From: Branchiostoma lanceolatum | Taxonomy: Eukaryota > Chordata > Leptocardii > Amphioxiformes > Branchiostomatidae | Direction: 5' to 3' | Assembly: GCF_035083965.1 (NCBI RefSeq) | Contig: NC_089739.1 | Span: 5,586,198-5,650,197 of the forward strand | DNA: 64,000 bases | Part shown: positions 23,801-33,257 of the stretch, piece after piece | How positions within the stretch are numbered: position 1 is the first letter of the stretch | Layout: each line of letters begins with the position of its first letter | Translations under genes and position numbers: made by a program | Notes under the pieces: generated by a model | What the model was told of the DNA's origin: nothing | Seen by the model: the letters and a program-made list of their open reading frames with translations, nothing else | Databases searched by the model: none

Positions 23801-26417
23801 TTCACATCTTTTAAAAAACTTGAATGTGCAAAATTCGAAAACCCTGTTGTAAATTACTGTGAAAATCGCGTTTTATAACATTGGAGTGAAACTAGAGGCT
23901 TACCTGGAAAGCAACACTACTGAATAAAAAGACTCTTTTTACACAACCAAGAGATTATTTAGACGTTTCGGTGACCATCTGTCACCTTCTCCAATGCAAT
24001 TCTGACTGGTTCACATAGTGATGCAGCACAGGTATCGCTGCTTATACATAATAATGAGATGCATTCCCAAACGCAAAGTATTTACATATGTACAATCACA
24101 GGGGACGACATCACTATGCGGTCCCAAACGTACAGAAGTGTAACACATACAGAACCAGTCAGAACTGCCTTGAAGAAGGTGACAGATAGTCATCGAAAGG
24201 TCGGTGGAATAAATCTTTTGGTTGTGTAAAATGAGTCTTTTTATTCAGTGACTTACCAACCTGATGAAACTATCCACTCCTACTTACCAACATAAGCACC
24301 GGACACTTTCTTCTTTACGTTGTCATCCAGATAAGTGATCCCTAGCGTATACAAGGGGCCGACGAGGAAGGACATGACGAACTGAGCTGCGATGAACACG
24401 TACAAATAATTCTGCATATGGCTGTATCTGAAAAACATTTATGTATATAGAAGTCTATATTGCTAAATTTGAGTTTAATGCAGTCTAGTACTGACTGTAA
24501 CAATATCTAAAAATGCACAATCGAAATTCTTGTCACTACATACTATACTTGATGTTATTTAGGTAACTCAGTCCTTACCCCTCGTTGGTGTAGCACTCTT
24601 CATCGGTTGTTCCGTTTGACCAATAGGTGCATAGATTGCTGCTAGACTCGGAAATGTTGGTACCAGCAGCAACATATCGGCCTAGATGTTGACACAATAA
24701 AAATTTGTATCGCAGCCGAAGAACTGAGTTATCGATCCTGATCTTTCTGAATAAAACGTGAGCTCATAAAAGAGTTGACAAAATAGTGAAACCACCGAAA
24801 GAACAAAGAAGCTGTTGCCACAGAAAAAAGAGCATATTAAGAACATCAGGAATTTTTGCCTAATTCATTGACTTGAAGGCATTCAACGATTTGTTAAATG
24901 ACTATATCAAATATTTCTATGAGTATTCTTGTGGAAATAAAGGTATTAAGATGTTTTACCTGCCATAAAATGAGGAGAGCCAAACAAAATACTGCCGAGC
25001 CCGAGACACACTGCTCCAGCACCAAGCCAGCGACCCTGGAATAATGAATAATAATATAATGGTTTTATTGATCAGAAATTACCCGTGCAATGGCAGCCAA
25101 TGCTGATTTACTGCAGGTTTACAATCACATAATACACAATAGATACATGTCGAACCTCTGCTTGGAGAATATATTTACGCCGCATTGGAAACAAATAGAA
25201 AGTCAGTATATTAATTGCAAGAGGAACAAAAGTAGTAATCTAGATCGGGGCTTTACAACACCCATCAACGAGCAAGATTGGCATATACTTTTTGCAACTT
25301 ATGACCCAAGTCACGTGTTCTATCTGCATAACGTGATGTCACAGAAGCCATGGATTGCTCATTTCTCGGGTGACAAAGACTTGAGTTGAACTGGCGATGG
25401 ATAAGTAATTCTTTTCTTTCATTCCTTTTTTAACACTTGCTTTATGACACATTCGTCTATAAGCTAGTTTACAGTTGCTGCTACGCATGTGCAGTGTCAA
25501 AGGTGAAGGTCCCCAACTTGTAAACAGTACTCGCCTCGATATTGTCTCGATTTGCATAACAACGCCCCAATGGGTTTTGTTTACGTCTCGGGGCCTTCAC
25601 CTTTGACACTGCACATGCGTAGTAGCAACCGCGAACTAGCTTATTCGTCCATATTCTGACCTTGTGGGATTCTTCGCCAAAGTAGGAGATGATTGGAACA
25701 GTAATGACGGCGAAGAGTTCCGTCGAACTGACGAGGAAGCCACTCTTGGTGCTGGGAAGCTCGAATCTCTTCTCGATAGTGGATATACCACCAGGTGTGA
25801 CTCCTAACAGTATGCCAGTCTATAGAAAATAAAAAAAAGCATCACTTTATGACACAATTCTACAAATTCTGCCTTCTTTAGTTATTGTAATTTAAATACT
25901 TCTGTAGTATTTTCTTTTTCTTTGAGTTCCATTTCAATCCGAGAAAGGTGACAATTCCAAATGCGCATGTGCAGTATGATGAATTGTGGTTACAGGTCAA
26001 AGTTCCCTACATGTCGACATCTGTACATGCGTACGAAAGATAGTAAAATGGCTTACTCAGATCTGTACTGCGGCAGTAACTTAGAAGTTATGTTAAGATA
26101 TCACTAAACTCTTGATAAACGTTTAATAGCATTCAAAGTTCTTGAACAAAACCGCTACATTCACAATACATGTTCAAAGACTGAATGAACTTGGATCTGA
26201 TACAAACCTCCATGGCACAAAGAATGCACATTAAAAAGAGCAGCCATCGGGGCGAGTTGAACACTTGCAGACAGTCCGGCGCCCAACGGCCTAATCCATA
26301 CCGCCCCTCCTCTTTCTCCCCGTGTCCCTTGCCATGCGTAGTCCCTTCTGACAGGGGGCGCTCGTCCTCAGAAGGCGCCTCCTGGCGAAGGTCCTGCAAA
26401 CTGCTTCTCAATGACAT
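17794..26417 (-). CDS. SLCO/OATP organic anion transporter, gene 3 (complete, 14 coding exons, 678 aa)
   Basis: Exons in reading order (- strand): 26417-26208, 25819-25661, 25035-24960, 24681-24579, 24427-24288, 23577-23475, 23223-23102, 22763-22581, 21916-21815, 21425-21236, 20413-20278, 19750-19560, 18494-18430, 18050-17794. They sum to 2037 bases in frame. Eight exons (76, 140, 103, 122, 183, 102, 190 and 65 bp) have exactly the length of their gene 2 counterparts. The ATG lies two bases inside an acceptor, so a 5' UTR exon is expected upstream. The OATP signature DPRWLGNWWLGY lies at about 271-282, and ten cysteines occupy the Kazal-like loop (about 463-545). A CLQVFNSPRW block before helix 1 resembles the SLCO4A group. 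The predicted role is organic-anion uptake at the plasma membrane. It is clearly more diverged than genes 1 and 2 are from each other, so it represents an older split. No stop or frameshift is seen. Confidence 0.93.
18064..18229 (-). mobile_element. Dispersed repeat with conserved GGTGAC/GTCACC hairpin (family C, copy 1)
   Basis: Read on the - strand, the unit has CAGTCAGAATTGCCTTGAAG, a 6-bp stem GGTGAC-agatg-GTCACC (18117-18133), GAAACGT, GGAATAAATCTCTTGG and GTGTAAAAAGAGTC. It lies in gene 3 intron 13, directly after the last exon's acceptor. The second occurrence is the inverted pair at 23921-24278. The layout recalls the ends of Penelope-like retroelements, but no reverse transcriptase is present. 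Confidence 0.65.
18580..19050 (-). mobile_element. tRNA-derived SINE, near-full copy on the - strand
   Basis: On the - strand a tRNA-like head (TGTGGCGTATCGGCTAGAAC, then the B-box-like GAGTTCGATCCCC near 18915) is followed by the body block TTGTGCCCTTGGAAAGCAC. A long 3' portion ends in a TGTCAACCC stretch near 18600. The same head and body order appears at 26765, 37676, 51385 and 59685. The copy lies in gene 3 intron 12. Confidence 0.8.
19177..19557. repeat. (TCTAC)n pentanucleotide satellite abutting the gene 3 exon 12 donor
   Basis: About 75 units of TCTAC, with TCTGC/TCTTC variants in the middle, end two bases from the exon 12 donor at 19559. The first intron bases on the - strand, GTAAGTAGAGTAGAG, therefore merge straight into the repeat. 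Confidence 0.95.
21060..21180. mobile_element. Short fold-back element in gene 3 intron 10
   Basis: Arms of about 38 bases, CGCCAAAAAAATGACTCAAG and its near-perfect mirror CTTGAGTAATTTTTTGGCG, enclose a short AT-rich loop. It lies just beyond the exon 10 donor. Confidence 0.85.
23921..24278. mobile_element. Inverted pair of family C repeats
   Basis: Two copies face each other. The left arm starts TGAATAAAAAGACTCTTTTT at 23921. The right arm ends AATGAGTCTTTTTATTCAGT near 24251 and is followed by the same ACTTACCAACCTGATGAAAC tail as copy 1. The hairpin is intact in the left arm and decayed in the right arm (GTCATC, GAAAGG). The right end lies about 10 bases from the gene 3 exon 5 donor at 24287. 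Confidence 0.7.
25300..25400. mobile_element. Third partial relative of fold-back family A
   Basis: AAGTCACGTG, CATCTGCATAACGTGA-like, TGATGTCA and ATGGATTGCTCATT blocks occur in the same order as the right arm of the element at 1283-1654. It lies in gene 3 intron 2 and is strongly diverged. Confidence 0.5.
25463..25640. mobile_element. Fold-back element next to the gene 3 exon 2 donor
   Basis: Arms GCTAGTTTACAGTTGCTGCT (25463) and AGTAGCAACCGCGAACTAGC (to 25640) continue inward as a ~50-bp mirrored stretch including GACACTGCACATGCGTAG. It ends 20 bases from the exon 2 donor. Confidence 0.85.
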
Positions 26418-26764
26418 ACCTGCACAAAAGAACAAATATCTAAGAAAAAAATCTACATTTCTTTTTAGGAGACCTAACTTTAAATGTGTGACTGGGCGCA
26501 ATCATGATGTCCCCTGCATAATTCCCACTATGACTATGCAAAGTTTAGACTAGTGCGTGAACTACACCACGACATATTACAAAGTAACGAAAAGGATGAA
26601 GACAACTGATACCAGAATCACCCCCTATCCTTGTATGTTTTGTAGAGCAAGCTGTCTGTAAGAATATATATAGCGAGATATGCCCAGGTAGAAACTAGTC
26701 TAGTAGATTGTACCCTGTACATATTCTAGGCTAGCAAGCCACATTATATCCGAAGTATAGTCTA

Positions 26765-26960
26765 GATATCCTGGGTTCGTGTGGCAGGGTAGCGGCAGGG
26801 TGTTCGGCCCAGAACCAAGCGGTCCCGGGTTCGAATCCCCCTGACGCCACCGATGTCGTGCCCTTGGGAAAGGCATTTACACGACTTTCCTCAGTACACT
26901 ACATACTATATTTGTTCTGTAGTAAGCTATGAAAAATTGAGTGCAGTGCCACACCGTCCT
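26765..26960 (+). mobile_element. tRNA-derived SINE
   Basis: An A-box-like stretch TGTGGCAGGGTAGCGG and a B box GGTTCGAATCC spaced as in tRNA genes are followed by GTGCCCTTGGGAAAGGCA and ACACGACTTTCCTCAGTACA. It is not a tRNA gene: the acceptor arms do not pair, and a SINE body follows. Confidence 0.8.
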
Positions 26961-27850
26961 TGTAATATCCAAAAGCTAATTATTAGCCTAGATTATTATG
27001 TAGGATATGACCTAGTTTAGGTTACTTGCTTCTAAAATATTTGGCACGTACTGAGGTAGGTTATGATTTACAGGGCTATTACAGACCCCTGATCATTTAC
27101 AAAATCCAGTTTGAGTTTGAACCGGCCAGCGACACCATAAAACACAGTTGACACAGACAGCATACATGCAACAACTTGCAACACCTTATCAACAAACACG
27201 TTTCTGTCGTCTATCTCTCGTGAGCCTGACGCACAAATTGTGGCACACCGTGACACACATTGACACACACATGCACGTTCTTGAGAGAAACAAGAAGCGA
27301 GGACACGACTGCTTCAGCCCTCAATGGCATTCCTTCACTTTAACGAATGAGTAATCTTAGTTTATCTATAATCATAGCTTAATGTTGTTAATCCAGTTAT
27401 ACGTCTATTGGCGACAGATGCGAATAAGTGAGGACCGATGGGGAGGGGGGCGGTGAAGATTATCTTCTGCTTCTGCTTGAAAATATTTGCCGCAGGCATG
27501 GTAAAAAAAAAAACGCATTTATTCATACACTTACCTGCTGCTCACCACTGCATGCACGTTCTCACCAACAGTGCCACTCAGAGTCTTTCTCACCACGACC
27601 TCGACTCAGTGGCAGTGATTCTGATGGCGACGGACTAACTTGGCAGACATTCCTCATGACCTTTACGTACCCTGCGGATGACCTTTCATGTGTTTTCTTG
27701 CAGCTGAATGCTTCTAGCACACTGGGTGGGCTTGTCGTGTGTTGAATCGATTCAGGCTTACAGAGTCGAGGAAAGCAACCTACTTTTACATGAAGTCTCT
27801 CCTTAGAGTTGGGATTGAGTAGCATCAGGGGTCGACTTAGACCAAATATA
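26961..27850. other. Upstream flank of gene 3, no gene seen
   Basis: This should contain the gene 3 promoter and 5' UTR exon, but no TATA, initiator or donor can be singled out. A short GC-richer segment lies at about 27590-27740. Small open frames on both strands show no family features. Confidence 0.35.
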
Positions 27851-27851
27851 A

Positions 27852-28800
27852 ACTACGCACAAAAAGTTCGGAAACTTAACTTTGGTCGATCATATCTCCG
27901 TTGTTTCTTGATCAATTTCAATGATTTATATATCATTGAAAAGCTTTTATGATTTTCTTTCCCATGATACTTAACTTATTATTGTTGTAAATTAATACAA
28001 CGAGCACCAGACCTGCTTATGCGAGCGAGTCTCATAAAAAAAGTGCCCAAATTACCCTACTAAATGTAAAACGCTCAATTCGGTATTTTGTCTTCTGCTG
28101 GTAGCACGTGGCTTTTGTACGAGGGTGATGTGAAACTTGAATCAACAAAACACATTAATATGAAAGCCAAGGGTAGTCTTCATCCAAAGAAAAAATGCGT
28201 AAAGGAGCCTCAGTTATGATGAGGGTGGCTTAATACTGACTACACAGCCCGGCACATCCTCCTCATGCTTGTCACCAGTTTTGGTACGCAGCCCCTGGCT
28301 ATTCTTCCACAAGGAGTCGTCGCAGGTCGACCAGTGTTGTTCTGTTGATCACAACTGCATGCACAGCTCGCCCAAGCTGATCAGTGATCACAGAGTCTGA
28401 GACTGTGTTCAATTTGTGTTAAGATCTGGGCTACAGGAGGGCCATTCTATCCTCTGTATTCCTGCATAGGTACTGGAGGTGGTCTGAAATGACTCTCACA
28501 GACTCATTCTGTATGGACGTGCACTATCATCTTGCAGAATGGCACCCAGTCTCATAATCATATTGCAGAGATAAGGATCTTGGAAATGTGACTGGATGGA
28601 GAAAGGTGTCTCTATATCGACACATCGAAGTTGCTTAGGATGATTAGCCTGTTTTTTTCCGCTGGCAGTTAGCGCTGTACTGCCTCACACTATAACACTG
28701 ACCCCAACAAACAGTCAGCACTCTCGACGCCTTTTCAATGATACTTGTAAACAAATGGCTGTGCTGTGGTTGGCTGTTATTGTACAGGATGAATGCTGAA
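27852..28800 (-). pseudogene. Decayed Tc1/mariner-type transposase
   Basis: Translated on the - strand with stops and shifts, 28545-28419 gives an ILQDDSARPY-like block followed by RIEWPSCSPDLN. This matches the Tc1-type DDE pattern QDNARPHR...EWPxxSPDLNP. Farther along, VINRTTLVDLRRLLVEEW-like residues (about 28355-28300) fit the transposase C-terminal region. One candidate end, ACGCACAAAAAGTTCGGAAA at about 27853, has no partner on the far side. Several in-frame stops make it non-functional. Confidence 0.75.
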
Positions 28801-29106
28801 CAACTTGCGCAGTGATACTTGGCTATTAAAGTCTAACATTTTGGCAGCATCGTGGTAAACTGATAACAGTGTCAATGACTGCTTCGACAATTGGGATTTC
28901 TTGTAGTCTCTACCAAACTAGCTACGCTGGCATGCAATAGTGAGAATAACCTTGAGGAGTTTGGCCACCTGTGTAAACAGGGTTTGGCGTTCCTGACGCG
29001 GTCACGTACGCCGTGCGATCATCGTACGGTTGCTAACTTAGGGTCATATCGGGGACAGCCATGCATGTGTCCTGTAAAGTTCAGCTGTCTTGCTACAGAA
29101 AAGGCT

Positions 29107-29767
29107 GTGTTTTATTAGCCTCCGTTGCAGGCTCTGAACTGGCTTTTTGGGGGGCTAAATGATACACTTTTTGCAGCCAACCCGTAACTATCATCCTCGT
29201 CAACCAGGACCTTTCCGCTTGACGTTACATCGCTCGCGGAAAAGGCCCTGGTAACACGGGATGGCATCCGTGGTTTTTGCAGGTCGAGCCTCCAAAACAG
29301 CTTCAGCCAATCAGAGGGGTTAAAACCCATTTGCTTCCACTCATCGGAAGCAAACGCGCAAAGAACGCTGGGAAGCTATCAACCAATCAGGTTACGTGTT
29401 ACGGCTAGCTCATTAATTATTTATGAGCTACAACTGCCGTTTGTCCCAAATAAGGGTTAGCTCATTAACTATTCATTAGCTACAACTGCCATCATCCCAA
29501 ATAAGGATTAGCTCATTAATTATTCATGAGCAAGTCTGGTCGACCTGCAAAAACCACGGATGCCATCCCGTGTTACCAGGGCCTTTTCCGCGAGCGATGT
29601 AACGTCAAGCGGAAAGGTCCTGGTGGACGAGGATGGTAACTATCAGCCAACCCCGTAACTATCAGCCGGCTAGATAGTTACGGGTTGGCTGCAAAAAGTG
29701 TATTATCTAGCCCCCCCCCCCCAAAAAAAAGCCGGTTCAGAGCCTGCAACGGAGGCTAGTGTTTTAT
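29107..29767. mobile_element. Long-TIR non-autonomous DNA element (Mutator-like MITE) with 9-bp target duplication
   Basis: The element spans 29116-29758 (643 bp). Its arms start TAGCCTCCGTTGCAGGCTCT and mirror one another for about 170-200 bases, through AACACGGGATGGCATCCGTG to GCAGGTCGA. Perfect 9-bp repeats GTGTTTTAT flank it at 29107-29115 and 29759-29767. The interior carries 2.5 copies of a ~55-bp repeat with TTAGCTCATTAATTATTCAT. Long arms with a 9-bp duplication are typical of Mutator-like elements. No transposase is present. Confidence 0.88.
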
Positions 29768-29879
29768 CCTTCTCGGTGGTTGGCTTTGTCGCACAGCCTG
29801 CTTCTAAATCCATCCTTTCGCATCAACATCGATATCGTACGATGGTCGCACGACGTGTGTGACAGCGCCCTAACCTTCC

Positions 29880-30870
29880 GCGGACTGATTCTCCTGACCT
29901 AAATTATCCCCCTTGGTACATAATTTTAAGATCACCACCGCGTAGGAAGGCCTGGTGGAGGCTAGATTCTATAATTTATTAGGACCATAAACTGACACAC
30001 ATTGACGCATGAAATGACCACGAGACCTCAATAGAGCTAGAGAAGCCCTTGTGACAAACGACCTGAGGTCAACGGATTAAAACTTACTGTGTACTGCGAC
30101 CTTGAATGAAACACGTCGGAGACCCACAGCATATACAATTCATACCTGTTTATCAATCACGCTTGAATGATCACCGTATATTAGCGTGGGTATGCACTAA
30201 TCTCTACGATACTCACCGTCGTCCCGGCCCGGTACATCCGATGTCCGTCAAAGTAGTCTTTTGGAATGTTCCAAATAAAGCCCCTGTCACATATTCTCGG
30301 GCCGTGATGGGCTGATCGGACCAGAGTGACCTTCTTATGACCCCGATTGGGAGTAAGTTGATAACCTCCTTGTTGAGACAAAGGTCAACTGTGGGTGAGA
30401 GTTCATCAGGAGTTCATGGCCACCGTTCCCTACTACTCTTTGTAATCTTATACATTTCCTATAATTTTACCAATTTTCCTCATAAATAATGCAAAATAAC
30501 TACTGATTTGCATTATAAGCGTACGATCTTGTCAATCGTCGCTTTTAAGATATCTACATACCAAATATCATGACGATCCGTCAACCGTTATTCGCTTTCA
30601 AAGTTTGAAGCGAAATCGGCTCCTGCAGTGCCAAAAAGGCTGCCAGGGGACCCAAACACAACAAACTGTCCCTCCCAGGAGCTATCTACCATTCAAAATT
30701 CATGACCATGGAAGTTCCGCTGCAGTACCATAGCAAGCCACTAGGGAGCCCTAAATCTAATAATTACGAGGTCTCAAGAAGACCTATCCACAACCAAGTA
30801 AGAAGACAATCCATCCAGGCAATTTCGACGTACAAACTGACTACACACACACGCACGCACGCACGCACGC
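29880..30870. other. Intergenic repeat-rich DNA without a gene
   Basis: From about 30560 to 30800 lies part of a dispersed repeat also found at 35110-35790 and, inverted, at 40085-40345. Shared blocks are CATACCAAATATCATGACGA, a CTGCAGTACCA motif and GGGAGCCC. The rest shows no recognisable feature apart from a short ACGC run before 30870. Confidence 0.5.
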
Positions 30871-32243
30871 ATTATGATATTATGATATTATGATATTATG
30901 ATATTATGATATTATGATATTATGATATTATGATATTATGATATTATGATATTATGATATTATGATATTATGATATTATGATATTATGATATTATGATAT
31001 TATGATATTATGATATTATGATATTATGATATTATGATATTATGATATTATGATATTATGATATTATGATATTATGATATTATGATATTATGATATTATG
31101 ATATTATGATTTTATGATATTATGATATTATGATATTATGAAATTATGATATTATGATATTATGATATTTTGATATTATGATATTATGATATTATGATAT
31201 TATGATATCATGAAATTATGATATTATGATATCATGATATGATATTATGATATTATGATATACTTAATAACACGCACGCATTATGATATTATGATATAAT
31301 GACATTATGATATTATGATATTATGACATTTTGATATTATGATATTATGATAGTATGATAGTATGATATTATGACATTTTGATATTATGATACTATGATA
31401 TTATGATATTATGATATTATGATATTATGATAGTATGATATTGTGATATTATGATATTATGATATAATGATATCATGATATCATGATATTATGATATTAT
31501 GATATTATGATATTATGATATTAAGATATTATGATATTATGATATTAAGATATTATGATATTATGATATTATGATATTATGATATTATGATATTAAGATA
31601 TTATGATATTATGACATTATGATATCATAATATTATGATATTATGAATTTATGATATGATATAATGAATTTATGATATAATGAATTTATGATAATATGAT
31701 ATTATTACATTATGATATTATGAATTTAAATGATATTATGATATTATTGTATTATGAATTTATGATATTATGATAGTATGAATTTATGATATTATAATAT
31801 TATGATATTATGATATTATGAATTTATGATATCATGATATTATGATATTATGATAGTATGAATTTATGATATTATGAAATTATGATATCATAATATTATG
31901 ATATTATCAATTCATGATGATATGATATTATGAATTTATGAATTTATGAATTTATGAATTTATGAATTTATGAATTTATGAATTTATGAATTTATGATAT
32001 TATGATATTATGAATTAATGATATGATGAATGATATTACGATATTATGAATTTATGACATTATGAATTTATGATATTATGAATTTATGATAATATGATAT
32101 GATATTATGATATTATGATATTATGATATTATGATATAATGAATTAATGATATTATGATGTCATGATATTATGATATAATGATATTATGAATTTATGATA
32201 TGATATTATGAATTGATGATATTATGATATTATGATATTATAA
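30871..32243. repeat. Octanucleotide satellite (ATGATATT)n, about 1.37 kb
   Basis: More than 150 tandem copies of the 8-mer ATGATATT, almost pure in the first ~350 bases. They grade into an ATGAATTT variant that is itself tandem near 31930-31990. It is flanked on the left by an ACGC run. Confidence 0.97.
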
Positions 32244-32792
32244 CAACGCTTTATTTTTTCACCATTTAGATGAATGCCTACAAAAAATCTGCATTTTTGT
32301 TCTTTGATATGTAGCTAGATTTTTTTTAACACGATTGTTTTGTCTAACAGCGATCATAAATGCTTTAAACATTTTTTCTGCAAACAGTCATTTTCTTGAT
32401 ATATATGAATGCAAAAGTTAAGAGACTCATTTTAAGTTTAAGGAATTAGTGTTTGTATGTCTATCAAATCTCTTGATAAACAAAACAACACAGTAACAAC
32501 ATTATCAAAGAATTAATTCACTTGGGTTGAGTTTGTCACTCACATCTACTTGTCACTTTTCTTACATTTCTGCATCAGAAATCCACTCAGCAAACTGATG
32601 ATCAAAACAATACAAAAGAATCTAGGTTTTCTTTGATTATATTTTTTTGTCAGCTGTAGTGTCATTTTATGCATATATGTTTACAATTGGTAATATCAGC
32701 GCCATTTAGGCACGTCATTGCATATGCATGTCCTTGTCTTATTTGATAAATCAACATAACAGATTACATATCAAATTCACGTCTACAGCTTG

Positions 32793-32990
32793 TTACAGGT
32801 TTGCGATAGCAAAACCTATTCTATTTTTTTCTTTGAGCCTTTCGTACAGCTCGGATTCTCCATCCTCAATCTTTGGCCTTCTAGTTCTACTGAGGATCGT
32901 CATGGAACCGCGTTTCATCAGTGGTGGTGACAGTCTGGCCTGCAGTCTATCCCCGCCCTGTAAAAAACGAACAAATAAACAACAAGTCAT
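32793..32990 (-). other. Possible orphan exon or open frame, unassigned
   Basis: On the - strand a good acceptor (TTTTTTACAG near 32957) opens a 54-codon frame rich in charged residues (RTRRPKIEDGES, YERLKEKNR) ending at TAA. It cannot be the next exon of the lectin gene: the only plausible donor there is phase 1 and would read a stop at once. It could be a terminal exon of an unseen transcript or chance. Confidence 0.2.
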
Positions 32991-33257
32991 TCTACCATTG
33001 GTCGAGATGGGTCAGCTGGTTGTTCCAAGATGGACGACCTATGACGTCACAAATCAACATGGCGGTAGCCATAAGACCAAGGGTAAATATACGACTATAG
33101 GTTTTAGCTACGCAAGACGTGCAATTATTGTTGGAAAGATTGTGTTAATAGAAAATGATTAAATAAATTGAGCTGCTTGAAAAACAAATGTATTCAAATG
33201 GATGCTTCAACATTTTGATAAGAAGGAAACGTTTGAACCTAAGGGTATATGTTTAGT

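Noticed and set aside
26780-26860. tRNA gene
   Set aside because: A- and B-box-like motifs are present, but the acceptor stem does not pair and the same SINE body follows as in other copies.
30871-32243. CRISPR-like array
   Set aside because: There are no spacers; it is a simple 8-mer satellite in an animal genome.
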